A DNA stretch of 64,000 bases, from positions 7,046,853-7,110,852 of the forward strand of contig OY365809.1 of assembly GCA_959347315.1 (NCBI GenBank), given 5' to 3'. The position numbers and the translations under genes are program-made. The notes below the pieces were generated by a model. That model did not search any database. It saw nothing but the letters and a program-made list of their open reading frames with translations, and was not told the origin of the DNA. Every line of letters begins with the position of its first letter. Within the stretch, counting starts at the first letter, position 1. Source of the DNA: Bimastos eiseni. Taxonomy: Eukaryota > Annelida > Clitellata > Crassiclitellata > Lumbricidae. This document shows, one piece after another, positions 52,826 through 64,000 of this stretch.

Positions 52826-55800
52826 AATAACGCTGAGGTATCATATGTATCTCGGAGTATGTGTTGAAATAATAATATAAATTGCAGCAACAGACATTTG
52901 AAAATAGCAACTGGTTATGAAGCGTTGGTGTCTTCATTTTCTCGGCATATGAGAGTGTGTGGCTCAAGGGCGTCCAGCTAGGGGTGATCCGGAGGCAAGT
53001 GCTTCCAATTTCTGGTAGGGGGATTTTTATGAGTTTTATGGGGGAATATCTTGCCTTTCTGACACTTGAGACCGAGGGGGCTTGCCTCCATCACTCAGAG
53101 GGGGATTGACGCCCCTGAGGTGACTTGGGGTGACGCCTCTGGGGTAACTTGATATCTATAGTGAACAATAATTATATGTACAGTTGTACACATCAGTTAA
53201 TGAAGTTTGCCTCCATAACTCAGAGGGCGATTGACGCCCCTGGGTAACCTGGGGTGACGCCTCTGGGTGACTTGATATCTGTAGTGAACAGCTCCAGTCC
53301 GCTCCCTTAGGCTCACGGTCTCATCTTTCCCACGACAGTGTACGGTCAGGGCACTCACTGCGCTGGGTTTAGCTATTGACTTGAAATTGGAGTTGGAATT
53401 AACGAGGGGATAAAAAACGAATGGGTGGGGGTGGTTTAACCCTCCTAACAATTCAATCACCGTCTGGTACTTAAGCCGGTAACTAATTACCTAAGTTGAG
53501 GTAACTAATTGTAGTAATTGAGCAAGTTACATTAACTAATTATGCTAATCCACCGATTTCTGGGAAATAATTTACTGATTTATAGTGACTAATTCGTATA
53601 AAGCGATTTTATTGTAGTTATAAACTCCCAATTTCCAATGTGCTACTCTAAAACTAAGCGCAGAGCTTATTCACAAGCACTGAGTTAAGGTGACTAATAC
53701 TTAGTAATTAATTAAACGATTAACTGTTTAACGGGTCACTATAATTAATGGAATCCTGAAGAGAAAGTTACTGCATAAAATATTACCGTCTTCATTTTCT
53801 GACCTGTGTGTGATATTTGATGCTTGCGAGTTCTAGAGCATGTTAGAGCATGTCTGACCACTATTGCGTAATATTATCTTAAAGCTGTTCGTAATTGATG
53901 CATATATGTATTGTAGTCTATATGAAGCATCGCTCAATGGTTGTCTAGGGCAATTTGTAACATCTAGACCTAGTGTCCTTTTCCGAGGACGAATGGATCA
54001 TGTAGACCCATGTAGGTTTTGTCGACTGTGTTATTATTGGACGATGTTTTCCCCGTGTTTGGTGTGCCCGCGGTTAATTTGTCAAAAAATGTTTTTCCGG
54101 AAATAAACGCCAAGGCGCAGGCCCGCTTTTATAATTGCAACGCCTTTCACGTTCACGACAACAACATTGTGTTATGTTAAAGAAACTGACAATGAGACAT
54201 CACGTGTTGTCTAAATTGGTTCAATTGTTCTTACGGTCTTATTAGCCTATATAGGTCTATGTCTGACGTGATCTATGCCAAAGATTGTCCCAGTTTTAAA
54301 ACGTCTGTGATGATTGATAACTCTGGTAGTGTGAAACTTCTCAGAGGCGGCGGAGGGGGAGACTCGAGGGGGACAAGTCCCACTCAATTTTTACAGAAAG
54401 GGGACACGTTATACGTTGTCCCTCCCCCATATTTCCTATCACTTTCATTGGGTGTTTCCCCACCTGTCAAACAACTCAACGAGATCGCCGCCTCTGAAAC
54501 TTCCGATAATTTTTTCATCTTACTGTCATCTGTGCACATAAGGATCTGTTGTAGTGGGTTGCTTCGCTGTTGGGCTGTCTCCTCCAGAACACTTCTAGGC
54601 CTTCGTATATCATGTCATCATCATTGGGGCCCTCCGTAATTTGGGTCCCTAAGCACGCAGCTAGCGCGCATAGGCCTATGCGTAAACGCGCCTGTAATCA
54701 TAACCAGTTCCTGACGGCGATCGGTAATTAGTCGATTGCTTCCCTTAGTGTCAGTTCAAGTGATGTAATGTCCTCGTTTATATTATCTGTCCAGCGAGTC
54801 TTAGCTTAGGCCTGTGCGTGTTTGTTCTTTTTCTATTTTATCTTGCATTGTTTGGGAGTCGGTCAAATGATCATTTTTTTCATCTGAGTAAACAAATCCT
54901 TGAGCATCTTTGTGTTTTTGAATAGGAAGAAAAATGCCACAGTCAGAGCAGTGTACAAGAACAGTTTGATGCACACAAGCATCAATGCGGACATGGCTGG
55001 ACCCAACATATCAGGATCACTTGTACTCGGGTATAAACTGCGCTTTTCAGAGGTTCTTCATGTGCGTTGTTCGATTTTTGGTATACATAGGACATGTCCA
55101 TACATACACGCATAGCCTACATATAGTTTATTATAAGTTTATAATATATACTTGCATTGCAAACTTAAACCCTACATACATGTAAATGCATGCACGTATT
55201 ACTAGAGTACACATTTTATACACCCCTAACGATTTGCAGTAACGTGAGAAATGGATGGCTTATCTCAGAGGTGCCTAATTGGCACGTGTATGCCTACAAA
55301 TTTTCTTGATATATGTATAAGTCCTAAGTGTGTCTAACCTATCTATAATTAAACCCCGTCACTAAATGCAGTAGTTTAACATGGAATAGCATTATATTAC
55401 TAGAAGACTATGAGGATTAATAACTTATTGTACTGACTGTAAAAGTCCTGCACAAGGACACATAGTTGCCATTCATGACGACTATTGAATTCATGACAAT
55501 CGAACTCTTTTGTCTTCGGCAATGAATCAAGTTTGCTGTGCGGAACTATAATTCACCAGCAAAATGCATTCTGGTTTGAATCTATTTGACAGACATAAAG
55601 GCTGGCTGGCTGGATGTCATCTCTCCTATGACACCTATCGCGCAACGATTACGAACTTCAACATGGCAGCCGCTCGCACCATGGCAGACTACACCATTTA
55701 TCTGGCCTTGTAGGTATACAGGATAAATTACCCCTTAACTGTATTAGCAGAACAAACTGCCTGAATTATCAGGACCTACTATTAGTCCATGGTGTGGAGA

Positions 55801-58800
55801 ATTTAGCATGAAGTTCTTGGTCAAGACGCTCGTGAATAAGTGTGTGTCCTGCACTTGACCTTTGAGTGGCGCTTTATAAATGTGTAGTTTACGATTTCCT
55901 AGAATAGGAGGATAGGTCCGAACTTGCACACTCCACCTCGCTTGCAAGGTCAACGCTAAACTCGACTGCGTAAAGGATCAATCATGATTAGAGACTATGA
56001 GACAGCTGACGAACAGGTGTCATTTTAGAAGATGTCTAAGATGACAGCAACCCAACTAACTGTATTCTAAACAGCAACTGAAGTTTTGTTACCTTTCGCT
56101 TTGAAGATCAAATTTTTAAGCTAACACATGCAGCTGTATTCGTAAGGTAAGATACAGGTCTACTCAACAGGTGCCTCCATATAGACATTTTATCATGTGT
56201 GGTGAGTAAAAGAGGTTATTAACCCTTTTGATATAAAGTGATTCAAATATATTTCATTTATGTTTACCAAAAATTGTCTATTACTTAACTTCAAAGTATC
56301 AAATTTCATACAGAAGCCCAGACAGCCCAGCATTTTATTAATATTCTTTTGTCAGGGCTTATCCGTCAACCAATATTTTATACGAGAAAAATAGTCACCC
56401 AAGAAAAGCTGCAGCTCTCTCTCTATATATATTTGTGTGTGTGTGTGCGTGCGCGCACGCGAGTATACATATATGCTTCTGTATGTGTAAGTACGTACAT
56501 GTAATCCTATATTAATTCTTTGATTTAATAAGTCAACTATTATACTTCTATAAGCTTCCTGCAAGTCAAAGTCCTGTTGTAATCCTTGTATTTTCCCAAA
56601 AAATCCTTTGTTTAAACAAATTTCGCCTTCTGCTACGCCATTACGGCCTTCTGAAGCAGGTTCCCAATATGATTCGAGACAAGAGATCTCGTGTTTGATG
56701 ATAATCTCATTTAACTGAGCTGCATATGCTGCTAGTCCAAAGACACCTGAATTGAGTTACTTCGGCCACGTTGTTTGCCAATCCAATTATATTAACCCTG
56801 CAACCATGCATCTTCTAAGTCTTTCTCTATCATTGTACATCTAACAAGGTTGTTTCTTCCATCATCATTTGATATTTGTATTATAGTAATTTCTGTTTCT
56901 GTACAGTTTCTGACAACATAAATGTAGATATAGATGACATGTACGCTTATCTTCTTATTGCTTCATTCACAAGAAGCCGAAGTAGATCTCTAGCTTTCAA
57001 TAACGATCCTCAAAAAAAGGATCATAAATACATCATTAGGTACCTGACCTTTTCAGAGAGTATATATAATATTATGATGGGCATTGATGATGTACTTTGA
57101 TTGAATTCGGTTTTAAATTATCTTGTTTTCTAAAGCAATAACTCCACCCAGTTCCAAAGCAGCATTTACCATAAGGTGAATGACAAGTTGGAGCTCGGCA
57201 TCAAGAAGGGTTGGTCGACCGACAAGACAGACACCAAGTTTTCCGTGGCCGCCAAGTACTCCGTTGACAAGGACCTCGTCCTTAGGGTGAGTAGACTGTG
57301 TACGTATGTGAAAGGCGGATTTTCTAAGCACATCAGCGTATGTATGTAAAGGGTGCTTTTCAACAGCTATCGAATGAATAGTCACGATCGTGCTCATTTT
57401 AATGATTTTTTTATCAATTGCAACTTCATGGCCATGTCGAATCTTGCCATGTTGTTAATGCTAACGAAATCATTCGTTTTATGAATTTTGATTTACATAA
57501 ATATATTAGAAAAGAAATGTCTGTGTGTTATTCGTTAATGTAACATTCCAGTTATGCACCACTCACAGTATTCACAGTACCTATCAATTGCTAAGGGGTG
57601 ACAAGGGGAGTGGAGGGATGGGAATTATAGCCAGCTTAAATTAAGCCAGCTGGCTGTTTTAAGTGGAAAACACATTTAAAAATTCTTCATGTACCGTCTT
57701 GGAATGGGCATACATCTGGTTACGTGTCAGCGTTATGAGCCCACACTAACTGCGTTGTTGGTTAATATTGACTTTCTACTTTTTACAGGGAAAACTTAAC
57801 AACAGATGTCAAATTGGCTTGTCCTACCAGCAAAGAGTCCATGATGGTAACTTTTGATGAGATTTTAATTAATGTCTTATGTTTTTGATACTGTAATGAA
57901 GGCCTAATACTTACACATTGTAATTTTTATAACTTACTGTAGTGTCTGCTAATAACTCAGGGGCATATAAAGTGTGCTTATCTGTCTTGTGCCTGACAAG
58001 CAAGGTCTAATAAAATATTGAATTTGTTTACCAAATTTAGTTGAATCTGAGATGGTAGCCATTGATTGGCTCTTGTGTTGTAACAGTTGTTATTGTAAGT
58101 TGTATGTAAATCACCATTGGAGATCTGTAGGTGCCTACAGAACATAGATGTCAAACTGCGAGACAGCATTCGATTATGATTATACATCTATACTATCATA
58201 CATGTGTATATATTTTTACACAAACTTTAACAAAGAGTAGGAAATAAAATTTTATAATTATACAAGCTCAGAGTCATAGATGACCAGGTAAGGCTGTGTT
58301 AATGGTATTCGGATATATGTGGTAGTTCCCAATTTTTATGCACTTCAAAAAGATCAACTTATTCAGCGACGCCAGGTCAAGTCGGGTCTGTAAGAACAAA
58401 GCCTTAGCAGCTGACGTTGTTTATATGGGACTATGAAGCCCATAATTATAACAGTATTCCCAAATGGATCTCATTTGTCCTGCATGTGTTCCCGTATGGG
58501 AATATTGACGTTGCTGTTGGGGGCTCAGCCTCGATGGACTGGCTGGCTATTCCTATGTTTATGGTCAATAGAACAACGATTGTTCTTTTACATCTATGTT
58601 GATAATACCAGAGGCTGTGGAGGAGATGACGGAGGGTGTAAAGATGAAAAAATTGAGGAAAGCATTAAGGTTCACATTTGACCAGGCAATGCTGACAGGT
58701 AGCCAGAAGGGGCGACAGAAAATGATGCCCCGGCTAAATAAGATCTCAACGGAGTACGATTTGAAAATGAACATAAAAAAAGGTCAAAGATCATGAGGAT

Positions 58801-60340
58801 AAGCAAAGAAAAGAACAGGAACCACCACTATAGATGGAAAGGAACTGGAACAAGTCCGACAATTCTGTCACCTAGGAATAATGCAAATGTCATGTAGAAA
58901 TAAAGAGAATAATAGCTATTGGAGAGTGTGCCTTCTATAAAAGAAAAGAATTAATGAGACAAAAGCTAAATAACAATCTGAAGAAATGAATAACAAAGTC
59001 TATGATATAAAACATAGACCGCAAGGAAGGAGAAACCCAAAAGATGTCGTCAAAATGTGGATATATATAGGAAAGGATGGAGAGAGTCAAACAGGTGGAA
59101 CGCAGGACAAATGAAGAGATACTAGAAATGGTGGATGAGAAAAGATCCATGATAGGAATAACCAGAAGCTGACAGAGATGGGCAACATACAGATGGAAGA
59201 CTCCCTCCTACAAACAATAATTGCGGGAAGAATGGTTGGGAAAAGACAAGAGGATGACCGGGAATGAGGTCATTGGACTATATTATGACGAAGGACGGTT
59301 GCAGCAAGTTGAAGCGGCGACAATGGAAGGCAGAGAACCAAAAGAAGAAGAGCAGAAGAACAAGAAGAAGAAGAATCATTCGCGTTGCTGTCTGTAGCTG
59401 TCTATTAGTCGACGGCGAATGAAGATCCAGTGGTGCTTAAAGAGACACGTGTACAACGACGACAGCTATTGCTTTCGAGCTTATCAACAGCTGTCGCCAG
59501 TTGACGTATATATATACCCGTTGACGCTGAAGCACACACGACGACGTCTCTAGGAAATAAGACACGATAACGACTGCTTTGCAGCTGCTGACACATCATT
59601 AGCGCTGCTACTGCTCCTTTCGGCAGTGCTGAGACGATTTTGCGCCAACGTGTATTAAACAAGCGCAGGGCCTGTGCATATTATATATACGGCTATAGTA
59701 TAGACCAATGCGAAATGGATCCAGAGTTAGATACTACGACACTGCAATATATAGACATAACGTAGATGATTGGCACAAAATATCATTCGCAAGATTTAGC
59801 GGCGTGTATCCATTATGCTCGGCTGGGAATAGATCAATCTCTACGTCCTCATGAAAAACAAATGCGTTTTCTTCGCTTTCTGATAAAAAATAGCAGCGAG
59901 CCTACATTTGTTCGACAGATGTAGGCTTATGACTGTAGGTCAAGTGGTTGTCTTATGTAGCCCACTATAGCCTATCTACCTATGAATCTACCTTTGGCAA
60001 CAATGCAGCGCTATATTTGGCACTTAAAGATCAAGGAAGTTTGGTTCATGTTAAGACGTTGCCGCATTTGATATAAGCGGTCGATAGCCGCCTGTGGAAC
60101 TGAACTATCAAGTTCTAATCCAGTATTTAATCTGATTCATTGTGCTTCTCTTTCCTTGTTGAAGATTCTGTTGTAGTTGTGGTCTGCACGCAATCGCGTG
60201 TTTTGCACAGATTAATCAGTGACAAAATGACATCTGTTTATCTGACAGCTGTGACTCTGACTCTGTCCGCCCTCATCGAAGGCAAGCGACTCAATCAACC
60301 CTGCCACAAATTCGGTATTGGGTTAGAATTCGAGTTCTAG
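49712..60340 (+). CDS. VDAC: Voltage-dependent anion channel (mitochondrial porin), 8 coding exons, 294 aa
   Basis: Exons 49712-49814, 50820-50957, 52234-52354, 54926-55030, 55593-55709, 57136-57286, 57789-57846, 60249-60340; all borders and phases agree. It forms the 19-strand beta-barrel of the outer mitochondrial membrane that passes ATP, ADP and other metabolites. Landmarks: N-terminal helix PSYADLGKAARDLF (17-30), the GLK triad (107-109), TGKKNATVRAVYK (120-132), GHKGWLAG (156-163), FQSSIYHKVNDKLE (201-214), a porin-signature region (236-258) and LTLSALIEGKRLN (268-280). Length is typical (about 283) plus an 11-residue N-terminal extension, in which ADLGK occurs twice. Divergent points: Thr86 replaces the glutamate that in human VDAC1 (Glu73) serves hexokinase and calcium binding, and Lys240 departs from the usual porin signature. 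Probably a fast-evolving paralogue. Confidence 0.95.
49919..50010 (+). other. VDAC: Putative alternative (poison) exon in VDAC intron 1
   Basis: Acceptor (TTCTTCATTTGCCAG) and donor (TCA|gtgagt) are both strong, and all 30 codons are open in the phase set by exon 1, giving a Ser/Gly-rich then hydrophobic sequence (GGRLAWLPAFSFRPELSKV) unlike any porin. At 92 bases it is not a multiple of three. Splicing to the next exon produces a stop at 50844-50846, 111 bases before that exon's donor, a layout expected to trigger nonsense-mediated decay. Exon 1 joins exon 2 perfectly without it. It could also be a chance pseudo-exon or alternative first exon (it has an internal ATG). Confidence 0.45.
50594..50713 (-). 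repeat. Dispersed repeat with (ATT)n tail, copy 1
   Basis: Matches 52792-52918 (landmarks ATCATATGTATCT, GTATGTG, AGCAACA-ACATT). On the minus strand it runs into an ATT tail, like a short retroposon. Confidence 0.7.
50820..50957 (+). CDS. VDAC: VDAC coding exon 2 (residues 35-81)
   Basis: Acceptor taattag, donor ATCG|gtgagt. Encodes beta strands 1-3 (YQIDLKTK, ETGVVTGSMELK). The hexokinase-site equivalent falls just after this exon. Confidence 0.93.
51139..51200 (+). repeat. Dispersed repeat (TTGATATCTATAGTGAACAA), copy 1
   Basis: Nearly identical to 53144-53204, same strand, ending ACATCAGTTAATGAAG in both. Confidence 0.85.
51290..51990 (+). mobile_element. CR1/L2-like LINE 3' end, decayed
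   Basis: Translation from about 51346 gives HITPLLKSLHWLNIPEQ, VILLTYNSLKCSQPNHLQEL and, after frame breaks, HHVSGAIFLLNA. These are the conserved C-terminal features of CR1/L2-clade ORF2 (ITPLLK-LHWLPV, LTYK-L, P-LWN-LP). The untranslated tail contains AATAAGCTGATGCCCTGTGC, shared with 9411-9482 and 55828-55895. Inactive, within VDAC intron 2. Confidence 0.8.
52234..52354 (+). CDS. VDAC: VDAC coding exon 3 (residues 81-121)
   Basis: Acceptor ttcactag, donor ACTGG|gtaact. Contains GLSWSTKWSLENMVSAEVAV and EDKLLQGLKL. Thr86 sits where human VDAC1 has Glu73. Confidence 0.93.
52792..52918 (-). repeat. Dispersed repeat with (ATT)n tail, copy 2
   Basis: Partner of 50594-50713, again bordered by AAT/ATT triplets on its plus-strand left side. 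Confidence 0.7.
53087..53290. repeat. Local tandem duplication in VDAC intron 3
   Basis: 53087-53171 and 53210-53290 share CTCAGAGGG-GATTGACGCC, GGGGTGACGCCTCTGGG and CTTGATATCT-TAGTGAACA. The second copy of the 51139-51200 repeat lies across the first unit's end. Confidence 0.8.
53291..54341. other. VDAC intron 3, remaining part
   Basis: Holds GGTAACTAATT-like units (53475-53560) and no nested gene. The open frame at 53864-54106 has no recognisable content. Confidence 0.55.
54342..54496. mobile_element. hAT-like MITE, family A copy 2 (uninterrupted)
   Basis: Ends CAGAGGCGGCG and CGCCGCCTCTG. Flanking octamers AAACTTCT (54334-54341) and AAACTTCC (54497-54504) match at 7 of 8 positions, the 8-base duplication expected of hAT elements. 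Opposite in orientation to the copy at 11436-11781 and lacking the insertion found there. Confidence 0.9.
54926..55030 (+). CDS. VDAC: VDAC coding exon 4 (residues 121-156)
   Basis: Acceptor ttgaatag is short of pyrimidines near the AG, but phase and homology are exact: GKKNATVRAVYKNSLMHTSI then NADMAGPNISGSLVLG. Confidence 0.92.
55593..55709 (+). CDS. VDAC: VDAC coding exon 5 (residues 156-195)
   Basis: Acceptor atttgacag, donor CCTT|gtaggt. Encodes HKGWLAGCHLSYDTYRATIT, matching human [20 protein letters not shown]. Confidence 0.92.
55710..57135 (+). other. VDAC intron 5
   Basis: Contains the third LINE-tail copy (55828-55895), TG/GC dinucleotides near 56430-56460 and an open frame at 56876-57100 with no recognisable content. 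Confidence 0.65.
57136..57286 (+). CDS. VDAC: VDAC coding exon 6 (residues 195-245)
   Basis: The start was set by phase. The acceptor tttctaaag gives F-NNSTQFQSSIYHKV, aligning without a gap to human NVNDGTEFGGSIYQKV. A nearer AG (CCACCCAG) would shift the frame. Donor AGG|gtgagt. Confidence 0.93.
57789..57846 (+). CDS. VDAC: VDAC coding exon 7 (residues 246-265)
   Basis: Acceptor ctttttacag, donor GATG|gtaact. Encodes GKLNNRCQIGLSYQQRVHD, the LNN part of the porin signature. The short exon matches the vertebrate gene layout. Confidence 0.93.
57847..60248 (+). other. VDAC intron 7 (2.4 kb)
   Basis: Closes ttatctgacag. Includes the RTE-like LINE relic and a TAGTCGACGGCG-rich stretch of higher CpG around 59400-59640. 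No nested gene recognised. Confidence 0.7.
58590..59390 (+). mobile_element. RTE-like LINE ORF2 relic
   Basis: Frames broken by stops still give RLNKISTEYDLKMNIKK, TGTTTIDGKELEQVRQFCHL, FYKRKELMRQKLNNNLKK, MERVK and RRTNEEILEMVDEKRSMIG. This is the order of the thumb and C-terminal regions of RTE/Jockey-type reverse transcriptases (LN-I-EYDLKIN-KKTK, I-G--LE-V--F-YLG). It ends in AAGAAGAAGAAGAATC, a simple-repeat tail. Inactive. Confidence 0.75.
60249..60340 (+). CDS. VDAC: VDAC terminal coding exon (residues 265-294 and stop)
   Basis: Encodes VTLTLSALIEGKRLNQPCHK then FGIGLEFEF and TAG. Matches the last strands and the LGLGLEF C-terminus of VDACs. The acceptor is preceded by other AGs, but only this one keeps phase. 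Confidence 0.95.
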
Positions 60341-60760
60341 TTCGTTTTCAGGTTACTCGTCTTCCGATCTCACGGAACAGGTTTTCCATGATTCATCAAG
60401 ATCCATACCTCGGTATGCGCTAAAAGTTTTACGACTCGGGTGTTTTCATGTCTGTGTGGAATGACTTGTTTTCCGGAAAGCGTTCAGAAACTGTGCAGTT
60501 GCCACATGGCCTGCGTGCAGGATGGGCAACGTTATGTCTGAACTAAGCTAAACCTAGTTCTGTTTGTGACGTTCTGGACCATTAAACACGAAATTTCTTA
60601 CAGTTGTCATGTGACTTGTTGAAGTTGTTTAAAAAGAGGCTCAACTATCAGTTGTTAATATTTTAGCAGTAGGTGTTACTATCATTTAATTGAGCTGTAT
60701 TCATTTAGATATTTAATAGTAGCTTTAAGCTATGAAAATAAATTGTTGCTTGCTTAGAAA
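60341..60760 (+). other. Probable VDAC 3' untranslated region
   Basis: An AATAAA at 60737-60742, about 400 bases after the stop, is the first clear polyadenylation hexamer. Confidence 0.55.
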
Positions 60761-61465
60761 GCGCTCTTCTAGTTTCATTTTGACGATATTGCATTAACAA
60801 CCATGATTTCTTGTGTGGGTTCAATAGACTTTTCTTAGGGACACCACGTTCTAGCCTACTTATAGGGTTAATTGGTAATTAACTTTATATAATAGTTAAT
60901 GGATGTTGAAGTAATGCCATGTGTAGTGGAACAATAGCATAATAGAGTCTGATGTCCATTATAAAACAGTTTCAAAGTGACTAAATTCATCTGGAATTAA
61001 ATGTTTTTGCTGCCATGACGATGCTATTTTTAGTTAGGCTATATATCTATTTCATCACAATTTAAATCTAATGTCATTTCTTGCAAAAACCTTAATTGAT
61101 TCTATAATCCAATGCGTGGATTGCCCATTCCAAAGCCACTTGCACAGAATTACAGAACTTTGTTAACAGCTGGTGATGGTGAATATCTAACGGAAGTAGG
61201 TTGAGTTGACCGGTTGGGAGATTTGAATGGCGTTGTAGATACAATTACGGGACTTATAGCCAATGAAGTAATTTGAGAACAGATCTCGGGGTTACGTGGT
61301 GGACTTTTGGTGTTTGGGAGTTTTGGTGAAGGCACGGCGAGATTTTTTCATTTTTTTCATACATTTTATTTAAGTCGATTTTGGAATGAAAAATTGAAGT
61401 GACTTGTGCTGCATTAGTGCAAGTGATCAAGCATTTAGCGCAATCGACGACGGTCACGGATGTGC

Positions 61466-61552
<87 letters not shown>

Positions 61553-64000
61553 GCAGGTGTACTAGATAGGTGGGTGATGTGGTCGGATAAGGTAAGGCTC
61601 TTATCGAAGATGATACGCATTGCAATACAGTTATATTGTATTCAAGTCTTGAAGAGGATTAGGCCTATTGTGCCTGTTTACTGACCGAGATCCATGCAAC
61701 GTACATGTGCTGTGCTGTACTTCACCTCTGCAAGTCACAGCTCACACAATAGTCATCGGTATCTCTCTATTAAGTAGGCTACTCCGCTTTTTAGAGGTCT
61801 CACAACAAAAACACTTCCTGCCTGGATCGACGTGCTTTGTATTGCTGTCACGACCTTCATTTTTGAGCTCTGTACAGTTTTCAACATTATGCACACTTAA
61901 GTCTATTGCATCTGCCATGGATAATCACGTCTACATATATTGATGCGCATGATGTGCGAGCAAATGATGTCGAAAATGTGTACTGTGTAAAGTCACATCT
62001 GCCGGACAATCACAGTGGCTGCAAATGGTTTGAAGCGTCGAATAATTATTGTGAACTCTAAGCTACATCTCTAGACAGTCACAATGCCACTGTGCTTTTT
62101 CCTATCTAGTCTATATGGTATTTCCCCGCACTAGGTATCTTGAAGAACTCGTCTTCCGGTTGATGGCTATAGGCCTACAATGTATACATTCTAGTGTTTC
62201 ATCGGTTACTCAGTTGGTATATAGGCCTATGGATGCATTGTTCAATGAACGTGATAGTTACTAATGAGGTGATCTGTCACATAGTGACATAGGTCGCCGA
62301 TTTTAGTAACTCTCCGACCGTTTTCTTTGTGTATAGGCCTAATATTTTGACAAAAATAATTGTAATTTTCTCGTGGCATAACATGCATTTCGATTCGGCG
62401 ACTGGTTCATCTAACAGCCATCAATTAAATATAAAAACAACCATAGCAACAACGAAAAAACTGGTGTATTAAAAGCAAAATTTTAATAAAGTTTACATGA
62501 ATTTCCTCTTAAAAGCTTCATATGGAGTAGGCCTACTTTGGTTATTCTTGCCGGAGGACAACACGGACAATATAAATGAGTTGAGCGATGGTGCGTGTTT
62601 GCGTCACCGCTTTCCTCTCTTTCTCTGGCTGTACGAATCAGTAGACGAAAGATTAAAAGCAATAAAAATGGGACTTCACACCGATGACGAGCAGACGCAA
62701 GAAGATTACTGTAGACTGCCTACTGCTACATTTATAATGTTCAGATCACGCAGGACATTAGGAGTAGGTCTATACATGTATGTATTCGTTGCATACATAA
62801 TATATTTATATATATATTTATATATAATGCCATATATATATTTTTATATATATATATATGTGTGTATATATATGATGCATATATTGTACATGCATAGGAT
62901 GTTTAACAGTGTATGCATACATGTACTGTGTGATAATCATCTGTTATGTTCCAGCTAATTTTCTACATGTAAGGTGGGCGTGCATGAGGCACGATTGCTG
63001 TTTTTGCGTGTTCGTCTGGCAGTGATAATTGCCATTGGTCCGAATCTGTGACGTTTTTGAATGTAGGAGGAGAGAGGAAATCTTAGGCCAGACTATACGT
63101 AATAATTGTTATTTTCATTATTAATTATAATATTTTTATTATTATTTTATTGGATTTATTACGCGCACAATGTCTGTAGGCCTACAATAGGCCTGTAGGC
63201 CCTATGTTAATCTGAGGCACTGAACAAAATTAATGTGAGAGAAATACTTGTTCAGGATACTAATACAGCAACAGTCTCAGCAAAAGATTCGAACCCTTAT
63301 ACTATCTTTCGTGTTCATTCACCCCATCTAAATAAGTCACATTTTTAGACACTCTGAACTCAAATCTGGCGCCGAGGATGACCCGAGCCATTCGGCTCTC
63401 TTATCCACAGCGTAGCTTTTATATTTAGCTTCGACATTTCGGAAATTTGTATCGCATTCTTTCCTTCCGCGTAAACGGCCCACACTTATCTACGTGTGTT
63501 GATAATGATGTACGAAATCATCTGCATCATTTTAAGCGAACTCTTATCTTTCGTGATACGTTTTACAAGTAGCTTGATGCGACGACGCCAACGCTATCTT
63601 GGCTCTGGAACGTTTCATAACCAAATGCAACCTATATAGGCCTACACAGAATTATTGTGGCTTAAAACGTACAGGCCCCTAATGGGAATTATAAGGTAGC
63701 CCATCGGCTCAATTATCGAGGGTGTGAAGTGTACTCTTACCCCATTGCTTGAACTGGAGAGTATCGTGTCACCACTTTTCATATCCAGAAGCATGTGCGT
63801 CCGCAAGAGTTTATGTAAGGGGGCAAAGTTTTAAATTGCTGTTACTGGCCGAAAGCAACCAATGGTGTCACCCTTGTTTAGAATTGTAGGCCTAAGCTCT
63901 GGTTAGAATTCTACTTCTGTACTTGTTATTCGTTTTTACTATGTTTGTAATCATGGCGCGGCTTGTCAGTTTGAAATGAAGCGAAAACTATTATTATTAT
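60761..64000. other. Intergenic DNA, no gene seen
   Basis: AT-rich sequence with many TAGGCCTA words (61660, 62172, 62224, 62337, 62529, 63179, 63639, 63890), long TA tracts (61467-61552, 62805-62870) and no exon with support. The 153-codon frame at 62497-62958 runs into a TA/ATA repeat and has no recognisable domain. Confidence 0.55.
61467..61552. repeat. (TA)n microsatellite
   Basis: About 86 bases of TA with two TACA interruptions. It accounts for the Tyr-Ile repeat frames on both strands. Confidence 0.95.

Noticed and set aside
53864..54106. Cysteine-rich plus-strand frame in VDAC intron 3
   Set aside because: No matching splice sites or recognisable motif; VDAC exons join in phase without it.
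62497..62958. 153-codon plus-strand open frame near the right end
   Set aside because: No recognisable domain, and its last third is translated TA/ATA microsatellite. No splice or polyadenylation context supports a gene.
63285..63330. Possible minus-strand tRNA (GGGTTCGAATC near 63288)
   Set aside because: No A-box or cloverleaf stems at the required distance.

Overview
This is eukaryotic DNA: spliced genes with GT-AG introns, polyadenylation-type signals, microsatellites, hAT-like MITEs and decayed non-LTR retrotransposons. The palindromic word TAGGCCTA is scattered densely through the intergenic parts. That habit, the gene content and the mosaic CpG density suggest a marine invertebrate deuterostome, most likely an echinoderm. 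The organism call is an inference; no species can be named from the sequence alone.

Three protein-coding genes can be reconstructed exon by exon. (1) Plus strand, 16523-32640: a complete CDKL2-type serine/threonine kinase in 10 coding exons (554 aa) whose phases all close. (2) Minus strand, 45656 down to about 40417: a gene whose large first coding exon gives a 452-residue, probably N-myristoylated, serine-rich disordered protein. Three smaller exons follow with a conserved-looking and coiled-coil C-terminus. It best fits the CCSER (FAM190) family, and its 3' end is unresolved. (3) Plus strand, 49712-60340: a complete but divergent mitochondrial porin (VDAC) in 8 coding exons (294 aa). Its first intron holds a well-formed 92-base extra exon whose inclusion would bring in a premature stop. 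An upstream polyQ/Pro-rich reading frame ending in a good splice donor (3482-3898) can be joined in phase to an acceptor just before the CDKL2 start codon, so it may be an alternative first exon.

Layout: 1-16.4 kb is intergenic or 5' territory rich in repeats: a 346-bp fold-back element, a 28-bp minisatellite, AT microsatellites, a 65-base near-perfect palindrome, a hAT MITE nested inside another hAT MITE, a third hAT MITE, and a duplicated small-ORF segment. 16.5-33.5 kb is CDKL2, with a fourth hAT MITE, another inverted-repeat element and a tRNA-derived SINE in its introns. 33.5-45.7 kb is the 3' flank and body of the CCSER-like gene, with a LINE relic and duplicated retroposon blocks. 45.7-49.7 kb separates the CCSER-like gene and VDAC, which run head to head. 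49.7-60.8 kb is VDAC, with CR1/L2-like and RTE-like LINE relics in its introns. 60.8-64 kb is intergenic.

The three genes do not form a pathway: one is a CMGC kinase, one a cytoskeleton/membrane-associated scaffold candidate, one an outer mitochondrial membrane channel. Their linkage recalls the vertebrate 4q/10q paralogon (CDKL2 and CCSER1 on human 4q; VDAC2 and CCSER2 on 10q). I found no CRISPR array, operon, rRNA or convincing functional tRNA.
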